The notes below the pieces were generated by a model. It was given only the letters and a program-made list of their open reading frames with translations. It had not been told where the DNA came from and did not search any database. A DNA stretch of 64,000 nt. Origin: Druceiella hillmani. Taxonomy: Eukaryota; Arthropoda; Insecta; Lepidoptera; Hepialidae. The DNA lies in the NCBI GenBank assembly GCA_039881145.1, contig JAYKKI010000005.1, positions 26,367,001 through 26,431,000 of the forward strand, given 5' to 3'. The position numbers were made by a program, and so were the translations under genes. Shown piece by piece: positions 26,420 to 38,429 of this stretch (positions are counted from its first letter, which is position 1; every line of letters starts with the position of its first letter).

Positions 26420-27036
26420 TCGAAAAATGTTTTTGTTTTTACACAAAAAAAATGACAGTGTAGCCATACTACCTGCATTTTTTTCCCCTATACATTGATG
26501 AGAGTAATTGGAAGTGAAATTTTTTAGCTTACTCCTGATAATTAGGGTAAAAGTAAAAAAAATTAAAGAAAACTAAGAATGATCTTCATCACAATTTCAG
26601 TAACAATTTAATAGTAAGTAATAAGAAAAGTATGGTAAAAGGATTAAAAAAAAATTATGTCTGCATTTTGAGGCGTAAAATTTTATTAACAGTTTTTATT
26701 TGGGCAAAAGAACAAAAAACTTAAAAAAATTGATAATAGCAATAATGTGGACTGTTACGAAATAGTTTCAAAATATTCAAAGAATCTAGTGCATTTAAGT
26801 CTTTATGCCCCACAATAGTGAAAAATTTAGTCTGTCATTAATAAAGTAAACAAAACAATAAATTACCTTTAATATTTTCTTAATTCGTATTATTGGAGGA
26901 ATTTACATGTATTAAAGGATAGCAATTATATCTCTTAATGTAGCTTCAGGTACAAAGATTTTAACTAACGCCTAATAAAACATAAGTACATATAATATTA
27001 AGCCATTTTACACCTTAACCACTTTCACATTGCTTT

Positions 27037-27042
27037 TTTATT
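27037..27042 (-). promoter_or_regulatory. Poly(A) signal of adenosine kinase
   Basis: AATAAA on the minus strand, 33 nt past the stop codon at 27076-27078. Confidence 0.6.
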
Positions 27043-27075
27043 ACTTATAGTTTAGAGCATTCGGCGTCGACTTTA

Positions 27076-27447
27076 CTATGCTGAAGTTGAAAATTGGCAT
27101 TTACCCTCAAATGTGCATCCAGATCTTTGTATGATTTCCCTCGCTGCATATATTCCACATTCAACGCTGACTTTAAGAGACTGCTGTAAGATGTATTGAG
27201 CTAAGAAACCACCTGTAAAAGCATCTCCTGCCCCATTGGTATCCACTATTGCTTCTTTGGACAGTGCCACAACAGGAATTTCTGAGCTATGTCCCTCAGT
27301 CACTAGTAATACAGAACTGCAGCCTCTAGTCATAACTACTACACGGGGTTTTTGTTCATTTTGCTTTGGTAAACTGCATATTTTCTGTGCTAAGACCACT
27401 TGGTCAGAATCGTCGATGCCAGATGCCTTAGCGAAGGCTGCATATTC
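27076..27447 (-). CDS. AdenoK: Adenosine kinase last exon
   Basis: Acceptor TTTTTATTACAG before 27447, stop TAG at 27076-27078. Encodes 123 residues, including VVVMTRG, the ATP-site and catalytic motif DTNGAGDAFTGGF, and the family ending RSGCTFEG followed by a short tail. Confidence 0.95.
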   Translation of the reverse strand, partial: EYAAFAKASGIDDSDQVVLAQKICSLPKQNEQKPRVVVMTRGCSSVLLVTEGHSSEIPVVALSKEAIVDTNGAGDAFTGGFLAQYILQQSLKVSVECGIYAAREIIQRSGCTFEGKCQFSTSA

Positions 27448-29039
27448 CTGTAATAAAAATTTTAAATTAATACTTCAATTACATAACATAAGGAAAATTA
27501 GGTGATTGTCTCAAAATATTGAACTATTTTAATTCGGGTTGGCTAAACTTTGTTTTTTAAATTACGTAGTAATTTTAATTATATAAGGCCTTTAAACAAT
27601 AATATAATAACATTTCTTTGAAAAGATTGACATACTTTACTTAATTAAAAGTTAGATTAAATTTACCAGCCATAAACAATTTTGTTAAATTCTAACATCA
27701 ACAGTATCTTCTTTCAATAAATGCAGTACAGGAAAAAAATTAACTCACAGTTTCATTTCCAAATAAAACATCTACATAAGGCATAACTGTCATAAGTTCA
27801 TTATGGAAAAATTCTGATACAAAAGGTGCACTGAGATTCATAAGAAATGAGCGTCCACTCGACACGGCACGATTAGCTAGGACCATGGTTGCTGGTAGGC
27901 TTACAGCAAGGAAGAAACCCTGAAAAACAAAATAAAATTATGCAATGAACAAAAACGATGTAAACGAAGGGAGCGAAGTATGCCAAGAGCAGTTTTGAGT
28001 TAAATTTTTAAAGTGGCATTAAAAGAAGAATTGTCCATAACGATCTACAAAAAAGTTCCAAGATGTATATGCCAGTTAAAAAGATTTAACCATAAAAAAT
28101 CCAGTGATATTGTTTTCCAGTCATAACTTAATCTTTTCATTCTTATAAATATTTGCGCTGTATTCGTTTACTTGGAATCAAATAACAGTCATAATTGTAC
28201 CTATAAGTGTAGAAACTAACGGTGAGATAATATTTTCAAGGCTAAAAGTTTGTTATTTTATAGTAAATTTATTCATTATCAGAATTGGACGTTAAAAGGT
28301 TATCTATATTGTTATATATTAAGAAATGAAGATCATATTATATTAAACAAATTTTATACGAGTATTGGATGTTGAAATATTTTAAGGAAAATAATAATAG
28401 ACCATGATTTGTCTAAATATTGAAAAAAATAGCAAAGTTTAAATTACAGTAGTACTGCAATACTGTTCAACAATGGTTAGAAAATATATATAAAATATAG
28501 TGACTTTAAATGGCTGTTTGTATCGCTTTACTTCAGAGTGGAAACTGTATTTTTAAAATTCATATTGAATACAACTTGTTTTTGTTTGCAAATCTTACTA
28601 CAAGTGAAAGCCTAAGAGTTGTTGGCATCAGCCATTCTATATCACCCACACCATTTGGTTTTCTTTTTCATGTAGCAGTGTAAATAGCATACCAATCTAA
28701 TTAATTTGGAGCAATCTATAAGTTATTATACCAATGTTTTTAAAACGCTAGTCTCTCCAGTGTTCAAAAATATCGCTAACCACGTTTAATAACATGGAAC
28801 ATGGTTTAAGGAACATGTGGCGAGGGTTTCATAAAAATAGATAAAGTTGTTAAATATAGTATACATACATATATGATTGTTAAGAAAATTATGTATTACT
28901 AGGATAAATTTAGAATGTATAGGATTCTAAAACTCTTAGATTCATGAATAAGGTATTTTTTATATCATTTTGGTGTTTCAATTAACAAGTATATACTATA
29001 TATATATTTAATACACACACATACATACATATATTCATG

Positions 29040-29073
<34 letters not shown>

Positions 29074-32000
29074 CATGTATATATAGTGTGTGTCACAATT
29101 TGAAACATTGGACTGATAATAAAAAATTTAATTTATTTAAAAGTCTTCATTATTTATTCCTTTTTTACTTTTTTTGAACACGATGTACGTGTAATATAAA
29201 GGCAATAGAAAAGAATTTATATAATGATGCTTTAATACATGATGGGCTCCAAGAATGATGTTAGCATAAGTTATCTCATGCTATTGAAATCTGTCTGTAT
29301 ATTAATAGTCCATGCAAACAAAGCATGAGCAAAACCTAGTTATAGAATATAGAACTTTTACAAATACGTATGTTAGGTTCTAGAATTAGTTTTTAACTGT
29401 CTCACGTGTGTTAAATACTATGTATTTATGATTATATATTATTATCCGTTTTTTTTTTATGGAAAGTTATATCGATATTAATTTAACTGGCATTGAAATA
29501 ATCAACAACATGTGCTTAGATAGTGAATTTATTCCTGTTGTTCAAGAGTACGAATATGAATATTCATACTCTCAAATTATTGCATTCGGGAAAATAAAGA
29601 CGATATATTCAAGTCAAAGGAATGGAAATGATTTTAAACATACCTTTTATTGAAATATACATTAATTCTTTATAAAATAGAATTGATTATATATGAAATT
29701 TATTCATAGAAAGACTATACCTTGCCAACGTGATAGACAATAAATACAATTGGCATATTAAAATTGGCTCATCCCACACAACATAATAAGCTATGTATAC
29801 AATTCTACTCTAAACTGGTATAAAATACTTGGAACGAACGCTTACCGATACATAGAAATACTTGGCACCCTCTACAGTCTTTTTATTTTCAGGAGTATGC
29901 AAGTGATCAACGGTAAAGTTGGTGGCTGCCGCTAGATTAGCGCATAGAGATCGGTGCATTCCAGTGATCAGCACTGCGCATGTTCCTGTCGGCTGTTTGT
30001 CTGTATACTGGAACTGCACATTAACACCATCCGCGCTGTAATTATATAGAACTAGTTTTAATCAAATTATGATATTGTGAATGACATTTTCTAACAATAA
30101 GCTTTCTATACATTCAGTATGAATTGTACGTACACAACTGTGGACCTGGATAACTAGTTTTTTAGTAGTTTAAGAAATTAAATACCTTGCTCTAGCAGAT
30201 GGAATGAGTAATTCCAATACAAATTCAAGACTAGCATTATACTTACTAATATTTTCAACATTCCTATCATTCTATTGTAACAATTGAATAACATTGGATA
30301 ATATATTATTCATACATTAGAGTTAGAAAATGTTTAAATATATATATGTAGATGGCAGTATTGTTTTTGGCATATATATACAATAGGGTGAAAGACCTAT
30401 TCTGGAGTTATTATTTCATTTAGAGTGATATTAATATGATTATTGATTTAAATATGGTTATTACAAAAAAATTGTGTTTTTCTATGAGAAACTTTTGAAA
30501 ATTTATTGAGTATGTACGTGGATAATTTGAGTATAAAATTAGCCATAAATACATATATAGGTGTCTACTTTAAACAGCTAAAGTAATAACAGATTTACAT
30601 TTCACAAAAATTATCAATGACAGAATATTGTTCACACCCCTGCATCAGTTATGGATATTGTACTCAAATTATAAGGGAACCATAAAACAAATTGGAAGGC
30701 CAAAATTATATACTTTTTGTTAATACTTCCTACTCAAAAAAAATTACAGTTTGATTTCATTAGTTCCAAATTATTTTAAATTTATATGTGACCAAATGGC
30801 TAAAGTTTTTTCGTTTACTACCTCATATTTGCAGGTTAATTTTTTTAATGGTTTCTTCGAAAAAACATTAACGAAATTCTAATCTACATATTTTTTTCAT
30901 TATCCCAGCAATTACAAATCTTTAGCGAGTTCCATATATTTCTCTAACCACGACCTGTTAACCTAACTATTTCTTACATAATATTAACCTATTTTTTTGA
31001 AATATCACTAAAGTAATTTTTAAGAAACTGATCATTTTTAGGGTTTCGTAGCCTAACTAGAAATTTTCATAATTTCACTACATTCATCTGTCCATCTTTA
31101 TGTCACAGCTGTTTTATTTGCAAATTATTAGTGATATAAAGTTGAAATTGTATATCTATCCATATTTATAAGTCTACAAAGTTATGAAATAAAACCTTTT
31201 AAAAAAAGGTATTTAGAGTACCTACTCTACATGCAGAGGGGCCAATTTTTTTACATACGCCTATTGTGTAGGGTATCTTTGGATAGGTCTTTCAAAAGTA
31301 TTGGAGGTACATGACAAACACATTTTTGATACAAGGATCCTTTAACAAAATATTAAGCTTTATATTGGTTATTTTCGGTAAACTCATGTGTCCACATTCC
31401 TTACCAGCTAAACTGGTATTCTTTTGAATAGCTGAAAATTATTCACAATAATAGTATATATAATGAAATTAAAAGAAAAATTATCATAGCTAAGTAGACT
31501 CTACTAGTTTACGGACAATGGTCGACCAAGTTATGACATGTAGTTGAGTTTGTAGAAAGTTCATAGAGCCTCAATCAATGCAAAAATAAATTTGTTTTTT
31601 AAAATCTATTCTTATACTAACTGTGAAAGACATACTAAGCAATAAAATATTTACATGGTGAGAAATAATATTATTTAAATATACACCACGTTATGCCTGT
31701 GAAAGATATAATATTTATAAGTAATTTAATAGACATACGATGTTACCTTGATACTCTTAAATTTTTATAAACGCTTAAATGTGTATTAGAACTCCCATAA
31801 TGCGAGTTTAGACTTGGGATGATAATGGGACTTGTATTTGACAGGCTTTTTTAAATAATTATAAGGTAAATTACTCAAACAAAAAAACAAAATGAAAGTT
31901 ATTAGAATCTTTTCGAAAAGGTGCTTCGCTTCCGAGAGAAACTTGTTTTGGTCCATTCTTTCAAGTAACGGTAAAACAAACGAGTTTTCATAAGATGTTA

Positions 32001-35000
32001 TGCTAGTGAAACTGTATATTATAATTATATGTCATAACTTAACTGTATAGTTATATGTGCTCAAATCAGCTCACAATAGTCTTTAATAAGCATGATAATG
32101 CAATTATGTTGATACACAATTGTTTACCACTTAACAAAGTTTTATGTTTTCACATTATCTATATATGTCAATAATATACAGGTTGTCCCAAGGAGTGGAC
32201 CAACGAAATGTCGGTGATAGACGCGGTTATTACACATACGAAACAATCGATTTATTATCCTAGGCCTAATAGTTCGCGATTAGGGAAGCGCCCGCGATAC
32301 GTACGTGCGACTTGCCGAGCATTTCATCACATAGCCTGTAATGAAATACATTTGTCATCGTTGTCACCGTGGTGTGTTGAGTTGATCACAAGACACATGG
32401 CCTTAGACGATGCGGCGCACCGCGGGGTCGGTTCGAATCCCGGCGGTTTGTCGAACGGGGCTGGACTGGTGTTATGGTTGACTGTAAGAGATTGCTTTCA
32501 TAGCAATAAGTCCGCTGTATCGCAAATAATCCATTAGATATATTAAAGTGGATAAATTTCTGCATATTCACGAGCAGAGTAGGTCTGAGGCATTTTGAAA
32601 CGCAGTCGTTTAAACAATATCCAAATCATAAGCACAAACAAGGTCCAATTCAAACGCAGGTCAACAAATAAAAACAGTGGTAGGAAAAAAACAGCAAAAA
32701 AACATGTTGATAGCTCCGAGCGATAAGCAAGTCAAAGAAGGGAAGTTGTTGAAGGAAGGAGTAGAGGAGATCACCTGACGGTGAACAATAAAAAGACCAT
32801 ATGAGTGAGAAAGAGGTAGCGAAACAATTCTGATAAGCGGTTGTTTTGATCGTAAGCATTTCTGTAAATGCGGAGTTATTCAATAAAGCAGATATTTTAC
32901 GAATGTTTACAGAATTAATTGTAACAATGTTACCTTTTTAGAATCTATGTGAATTGTAGATGGTTTTGAAATAAAGTTCCACAAGGTTGCCATACAATTT
33001 TTTACACTAGCATTGTTCAAAAACTAATTTTTATGTTTTGTAATTGAACAAATGCACATGTATCACCGTTTAATTATTATGTTGCCAATAATAACAAATG
33101 AAGAAGACGAATCTCCTCTTAAAGATTTTGGATAATAAAAGAGCTGAAATAGTAATAATACCTATTAAAAAATTTTTTTTTTCATTAGCAGTAACAAAAA
33201 TTTTAAAAATAATATCTCTAAAAACTATTAGGCCTAGTAATTACCCCCGCCCGACATTTCGTTGGTCCACTCCTTACGGGACATTCTGTATATTCATAAG
33301 GCAAGCATGATAACATTTAAAATTATATGGAAAAGGTCTTTGACATCTAGATCAAAAGTTATCTGATGTAACAAACGTAGATAATATTAACAGTGTATCT
33401 AGTATATCAGTACATTTGGCTCTTAATCAAATATCCACGTTGGCCGTGTGAAATTTTTTAACATCTTTGTTGTAGATCCGTATATATGTATATTATTTTG
33501 TCTCATGTACTCTGTAAAACTTTATGTTTAAGCTATATAGTATATATCATTGACTTCATTCCATATAAAGTCAAATCGTTTATTTCTTTATTTCGTCCAT
33601 GTAATTATAACAACATATGAGTACAATTATTTTCTTTATTTCCATCACTCAATAAGGAAAATGTCATATTGTACAATGCTGAGTAGAAGCTACTAGTTAT
33701 GTTCCTGAAAAATAGCCAGAACAAATCTTACTCAGAAAGTGTACCAGATATTCAGTTCCCTCTCAAGTCTTCAGATTTCCAAGTGATAATAATTGTGTTT
33801 ATGCTATACACGATTGTTATCATTTATGTTACACCTAAAGTAATTAAGCAATATATCTACAATAAAATAATATTGCGTTCAATTAATCATACAGGTTTAA
33901 CCTGATTCCATTCGGAGCTGATATATAGAGGCATAACTAATATCAAGCTGTATATATAGAGGCAATGGAAAAATTAGTCAATTTTTAATTGAACTTTGCG
34001 TATGACATTCGATTAAAACCATGTAATGATGGTTCCATATAGATATTAGCTAACGTAATACCCTGCTGAGTATACAAATGAAATATTGTTGCCATATGTA
34101 CACAAGCATGTAATTAACTTCGTTTTTAATTAATTGTGCAGGTTTAATCTGGTTCGGTTCGGAGCTGATGTAGCTCTATATATAGAGGCAATGGTGAAAT
34201 TGGTCAATCCTTACTTGAACTTGTATATGACTTTCGATTAAAACCATCTAATTATGCTTCCATATAGATATCTGCTAACATAATACCCTGCTGAATATGC
34301 AAATGAAATATTGTTTCTATCATATGTGCATAAGTATGTAATAATGAATACAATTAGCATTGATGGATATTGTAATTACAATAATAGAAGGAAAGAATAC
34401 AGAAATTAAACGGGATAAAATTGACTACATAAAAAAAGGAATTATTTTTTTGTATTTATAGCACATCTCAAGCTTCTTCAGAATCAGTCTTAATAATTTA
34501 ACGCATTAAAATCATTAAAACAAATACAGAACAAGCGAGAAAAAGATAGATTTTCATTATTTGCTTTTCGTATTAAAATGAAAAAGTAAAATAAAATTGG
34601 ATTATACATTGATGGGATTATCTTTCTTTTAAAATTACAACAGTAATACCTAGTAGCCAGTCCAGCTCATATTATGGTAAACAAGAAATGTAGTACAAAA
34701 ATTTTATATAAATAATGTACCTTTTACTCGTGTTTTGTTCCACCACTGAGCCAGGATAAAGCCTGATTACCGAGAATTATTTTGTAAGACTATGATACAC
34801 TTTACTGCTTTCTTCACTCATTCCTCACAGGAGTGCAGAGTGTTTTCACACCTTCAATGTATTTCGATAAATTTACATGTGAAAAATTTTAGTTTATTTT
34901 ACACCTTAAATATTCTCACTGAATACTTACTTTGCTCTTTCTTTCAATATGGTGCCATAATGATCAGATCCTACGCATCCAAAATAGGTGCAGACCTTAG

Positions 35001-35224
35001 GTTTCTCCAGAACCCACTGGGCTACACGTAACGAATTCAAAACACTGCCGCCAGCTATGTATTCTGCCGTATACTTGTCTTGCAACTCGTTATACAGCGG
35101 TAGGTGCATTTCGTCTGCCATTATAGCATTATCTTCTTTTAGCTTATATTTTTCTAATAGTTCTTTATCAACCTTTGCCGATATATCGAGAAGTGGATTA
35201 CCCATGCCCACAATCAAATTTTCT
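27076..35224 (-). CDS. AdenoK: Adenosine kinase (4 of probably 5 coding exons)
   Basis: Transfers phosphate from ATP to adenosine to give AMP. It salvages purines and removes the adenosine made by S-adenosylhomocysteine hydrolysis, keeping methylation cycles running. Exons 35224-34931, 30035-29846, 27919-27749 and 27447-27076 join in phase and give about 341 residues; human short-form ADK has 345, so only a few N-terminal residues are missing. Family marks: VGMGNPLLDIS near the start, AGGSVLNSLRVAQW (pfkB signature 1 region), KQPTGTCAVLITG, NLAAATNF, MNLSAPFV, the NxxE motif (NETE, made across the last junction), and DTNGAGDAFTGGF with the catalytic Asp. Introns are 4895, 1926 and 301 nt. The start codon lies in an upstream exon that is not settled. 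Confidence 0.95.
27749..27919 (-). CDS. AdenoK: Adenosine kinase penultimate exon
   Basis: 57 codons, phase 0 at both ends, acceptor GTTTTTCAG and donor ACT|GTGAGT. Encodes GFFLAVSLPATMVLANRA, then FLMNLSAPFVSEFF and VMPYVDVLFGNET. This exon is short and has no suitable start of its own, so it is easily missed. The NET here joins Glu of the next exon to make the NxxE motif. Confidence 0.95.
29041..29064. repeat. (AT)n microsatellite
   Basis: Twelve AT units inside an adenosine kinase intron, flanked on both sides by further TA/CA-rich simple sequence (about 28995-29095). Confidence 0.9.
29846..30035 (-). CDS. AdenoK: Adenosine kinase third exon
   Basis: 190 nt, acceptor AATTACAG, donor TCG|GTAAGC. 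The first base completes an AAC codon from the previous exon. Encodes VQFQYTDKQPTGTCAVLITG, then SLCANLAAATNF, the lid and substrate-side strands of the pfkB fold, ending at AKYFYVS. Confidence 0.95.
32179..33288. mobile_element. TA-flanked MITE of Tc1/mariner type
   Basis: Ends are long inverted repeats, CAGGTTGTCCC on the left and CAGAATGTCCC on the right (minus strand), both followed by AAGGAGTGGACCAACGAAAT and then GTCGG. Both sides are flanked by TA (32177-32178 and 33289-33290), the target site of Tc1/mariner elements. The 1110-bp unit has no transposase; the 109-codon frame at 32208-32537 resembles none. It sits in the largest adenosine kinase intron. Its left half is GC-richer and contains a tRNA-like promoter box. 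Confidence 0.8.
32396..32448 (+). repeat. tRNA-like (SINE-head-like) segment inside the MITE
   Basis: GGTTCGAATCC (32430-32440) is an exact RNA polymerase III B box. About 30 nt upstream TGGCCTTAGACG resembles an A box. The implied T stem does not pair, so this is not a working tRNA gene; it looks like the head of a tRNA-derived SINE carried in the MITE. Confidence 0.45.
33891..34345. repeat. Diverged tandem duplication, ~247-bp period
   Basis: Two head-to-tail copies, 33891-34115 and 34138-34345. Shared phrases include GGAGCTGAT, ATATATAGAGGCAATGG, CGATTAAAACCAT, TTCCATATAGATAT, AATACCCTGCTGA and CAAATGAAATATTGTT. Copies differ at many positions, so the duplication is not recent. It lies in the large adenosine kinase intron. 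Confidence 0.85.
34931..35224 (-). CDS. AdenoK: Adenosine kinase second exon
   Basis: Acceptor TGTTTCAG before 35224, donor GCAAA|GTAAGT. Encodes ENLIVGMGNPLLDIS, the adenosine-binding N-terminal strand, then AGGSVLNSLRVAQW and FGCVGSDHYG. Most relatives have GGS-T/V-Q-NS at the second motif; here Leu replaces Gln. An AG two bases further in gives a tandem acceptor (CAGAG), so the exon may begin at 35224 or 35222 depending on the first exon's phase. Confidence 0.93.
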
Positions 35225-35288
35225 CTGAAACAATTATGATTTGTTGAATATATTTGGCATTAATTTTGTAGAAATTCATTATTCACAA

Positions 35289-35491
35289 TTAAATGAAACT
35301 ACGTGATGTAGTATTATTTCTACTTTCTTTAAGTTCTTTACCACGACTTAGGTTTCGTTGTATTACAACATCTTCAGGTGGACTATTATCTTTGCTAATA
35401 GCCCATCTGAAGATGTTGTAATACAACGAAACCTAAGTTGTAGTAAAGAACTTAAAGTAGAAATAATACTACATCACGTAGTTTCATTTAA
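35289..35491. mobile_element. 203-bp near-perfect foldback
   Basis: The left arm (from 35289) and the right arm (to 35491) are reverse complements over about 95 bases each with only a few mismatches, closing on a loop of a few bases near 35390. Long shared blocks include GAAACTACGTGATGTAGT and GTTGTATTACAACATCTTC. It lies 65 bp upstream of adenosine kinase exon 2, in intron 1. A transcript through it would make a long hairpin RNA. It is most likely a snapback MITE. Confidence 0.9.
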
Positions 35492-37990
35492 ATACACTTA
35501 TGATTCATATATATATTATATTTACATATACATATATAAATATATATATTACGTATTTCGAGATTGTTAAAATTTTTTTTAGAACAGATTTAATTTTTTT
35601 GTAAACTTTTATGAAATGTTAATGATAAAAAGATAACGTACTATCTAGAGACTACTGGACACTACTTCAAAATTTACTTCTCAAGATTACTTTTTAAATG
35701 GATTTATTTCCTTATTTTGTCAGTACAATAACTACAAAATATGTATAAATATATTTTTATTCAAAGCTATTAATTTACATCTATGAATTCAAATATCAAA
35801 AAGAAAAGAAAATGTTTCTTGCCTTGCAACATTTGTCAGAAATCAGTCAAAAATACAACCAATAAGTAATTTTTTTATACTGGTCTTTTTATACTGGTAG
35901 TTGTAATTATATCTGTCAAAATCTTTATTACTACTATCATGTTTTAGACGTCCTGCCTATTGCCGAATTTTAATTTAGGTCTAAATTTTGATGGTGATCT
36001 TGAGCCTGTATTTTTCAAATTTGATAAAAGGTATATGTAAAGGATATAGTTATAGAATATGAACATTGGTTTTAACTCGTGGCACATTATCCAATGATCC
36101 AGTATTAAAATAGTGGCTTTTAACAGAATTTTTAAGGATCTTGAATCATCACTGAGTTTTTAAGGATTTGAAACTTGAGTCAATTTTAAACTTGAGTCAA
36201 TTGTAAAACATTGGGCAAATAAGAGTAGTGATAGTCTAGTAATATACCGAACCGAAGTTAGGATTCCACGCTTATATAAAATCTTCATTTCAAGTGCTAT
36301 AGATTTATATGTATGGTTTTTTATATATAAATATTGAAAAATGATATATTCCTTTCAATTATTTTCGGAATTTTAATTCATAGGTTCACAAAAAATTCAG
36401 GATTTACATTTTGAGATGGTTTCTGATATATATATCTAAACCTATTAGAGTAATTACTAGGCACTCAAACATTTTGAAAGTCTGCTATCAGTCAGATATT
36501 GATATTACAGTCTTGTGAAAAAAAAAAGAATTGTCCAAAAATTTTATTTTTGGGACAATTGTGTTAAGTCAGAATAAATTATTTAAAAATGGACTGATAA
36601 TCCAGTTTCCCGAGATCTTTCTTTTTCCTTTTGTAACATTAGCCTAAAAACTGGAAATCTATCACAAATTTATTAATTTTAGAAAATTTACTTAATTTAA
36701 GAAATAATTCACAAATATTTATAAATTGTTATTAATAAAACGTTATTGTTACTACTGAATTCTACATCAATACCTAAAATGTTAGAGTTAAAGTACTAAT
36801 ACAAATTATCAGCATGATAATATAATTTCATGATAAATTTTAAACAACAATGTTATAAATGTACATATCTTGTTAGTGGTATGAGATATCTATTATATCT
36901 GTCATTTGCATGATAACTGTTATGACACTAGTCATTAGTAAGTTTTTAATGGCCATATAATAGTGTGGTAATAAAATTTAATTTTTGGTTCTTGATTTCA
37001 TTGTTCATCACAATAAAGTAGATATCTGTTATCTTTTCAGAATTATAAGTCACAAATTATAAGGGCCCACATCACATAAACTGACTGAAATTAAAAAAAT
37101 ATATTAAGTGATTACTTTATTTAAAAATTTCAAAAATTTATCTCTAGAAATTGACATCTAAGGTTTTATAATGTAAATAAGAACGTATACATTTATATTA
37201 AACACTAAAAGTTTAGATATCCCATGCTTTAAACAGAATCTAATACTAAACTAGTGGCGATATACTAAGACACTATCTTGGCTATCATACAAATAAAAAA
37301 TGTTACTAAACATACAGAATTTCACTTTAATATATTGCCATGCAGGTGAACAGCACAATAGTTATCATTGAGCTAACAAACTTTGAAACATCATGTGTAT
37401 AAATTTCATTAGTAGTTAGTAAAATATAATAAACTACTCAACATCAAAATAAACAATTCAGACTACTTCTTTTAGCGATACCAAAATGGGTCAAAGTCTA
37501 CAACCTCTTCACCGGCTCACATTGATCCTTGATGGGACCTTTACAGGAGACGTCATTACAGTGTTTATCTCTATAGTCAAACAATGAAAGTGTTATTATT
37601 AGACAGATTCAGTAACTGGGAAAAGTTTAAACTTAGTGTACTTCTTAAATGAAGCTTGACGAAATAAACAAATTGTTAGGTGAATAGTTAATTAAATAAG
37701 ATCCATCTTACACTTAACAGCTTACTGATCATAAGAAACATAATTAACAGCATATTTGTGTATTTTTTAAAAGAATGACAAAACCCAGTGTGCTTAAGCT
37801 GGAAATTAATCTATACATTAATAAACTAGCTGTTACATATGACTTTGTTCACGTAAAAATTGAATTTGATATTGAGGTTTCACAATTAGAACCATATAAT
37901 GAACAAACAAAGATTAAAAGTTATTATAATGGTATGAACAATTGCAAATTTAGTACAGTGAAAATTCTCAGTAAGAGGTACGTTTGTTGA
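35492..37990. other. Probable adenosine kinase first intron; no other gene seen
   Basis: AT-rich, no supported exon. A brief GC-richer patch at 37480-37590 holds a 33-codon plus-strand frame with no family match. The frame at 37775-37990 (plus) is also unconvincing. Confidence 0.45.
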
Positions 37991-38014
37991 CGACATGTGC
38001 CCTTACATATCTAC

Positions 38015-38030
38015 CTGTTCGGGTTGGCAT
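38015..38030 (-). CDS. AdenoK: Candidate first coding exon of adenosine kinase
   Basis: The minus strand reads ATGCCAACCCGAACAG|GTAGAT. Joined to exon 2 at its second AG (35222) it would give MPTRT followed by ENLIVGMGNP, the same spacing from Met to Glu-Asn as in the human short form (MTSVR then EN). Joined at the stronger first AG it hits a stop at once. The need for a GAG acceptor makes this only a candidate. Confidence 0.3.
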
Positions 38031-38200
38031 AGTTTGCAATGTGTACACTTCCCTCCACTGCTTCACTGCATGTCCCTGATATTGCCTGCGTGTACACAAT
38101 TCCGTAAGTGTAAATCTACTGTTAGGTCCACTGTGCTATTGTAGCGTTGTTGAAGTGTGGAATTTCATAGAATGCTATTTATTTGTAGATATTATGTACA
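38031..38200 (-). promoter_or_regulatory. Candidate adenosine kinase leader/promoter
   Basis: A GC-richer island directly upstream of the candidate first exon in otherwise AT-rich DNA. It has no long frame, fitting a 5' UTR or promoter. No TATA box or firm initiator was identified. Confidence 0.3.
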
Positions 38201-38284
38201 TGTATAGCGAAGAGTGTACAAGGGGTGAAGGACATAAAAATATGTAATAAGTAAATATGACTATATTTAGCAGTGTTCGCCATA

Positions 38285-38425
38285 TAGAATTTATAAAAAC
38301 ATCATATACCCATTTTGTTTTCTCTGTCAAATTTCATAAAAATCGGATTGGTAGTAAAGCCATGAACATGTAACAGACAGAAAAACTCACTTTAATATTT
38401 GTAACGTTAGTGTAGATTTTTGTAT
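38285..38425 (+). repeat. 3' end of a common insect interspersed repeat
   Basis: Reads CAAATTTCATAAAAATCGG, then AGTAAAGCC, AACAGACAGAAAAACTCACTT and a TTTGTAACGTTAGTGTAGAT tail. This order is typical of an abundant insect repeat whose ends read CAGACAGACA...CTTTCGCATTTATAATATTAGTATAGAT. The copy is diverged and truncated on the left. Confidence 0.5.
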
Positions 38426-38429
38426 CTAG

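Noticed and set aside
32396..32448. Functional tRNA gene
   Set aside because: The B box is perfect, but the T stem does not pair and no acceptor or anticodon stem can be drawn.
34988..35239. Plus-strand 83-codon frame over adenosine kinase exon 2
   Set aside because: Antisense shadow of a well-identified exon.
37486..37590. Short plus frame starting MGQSLQPLHRL
   Set aside because: Only 33 codons; slight likeness to retroviral Gag starts is too short to mean anything, and no other retroviral part is nearby.
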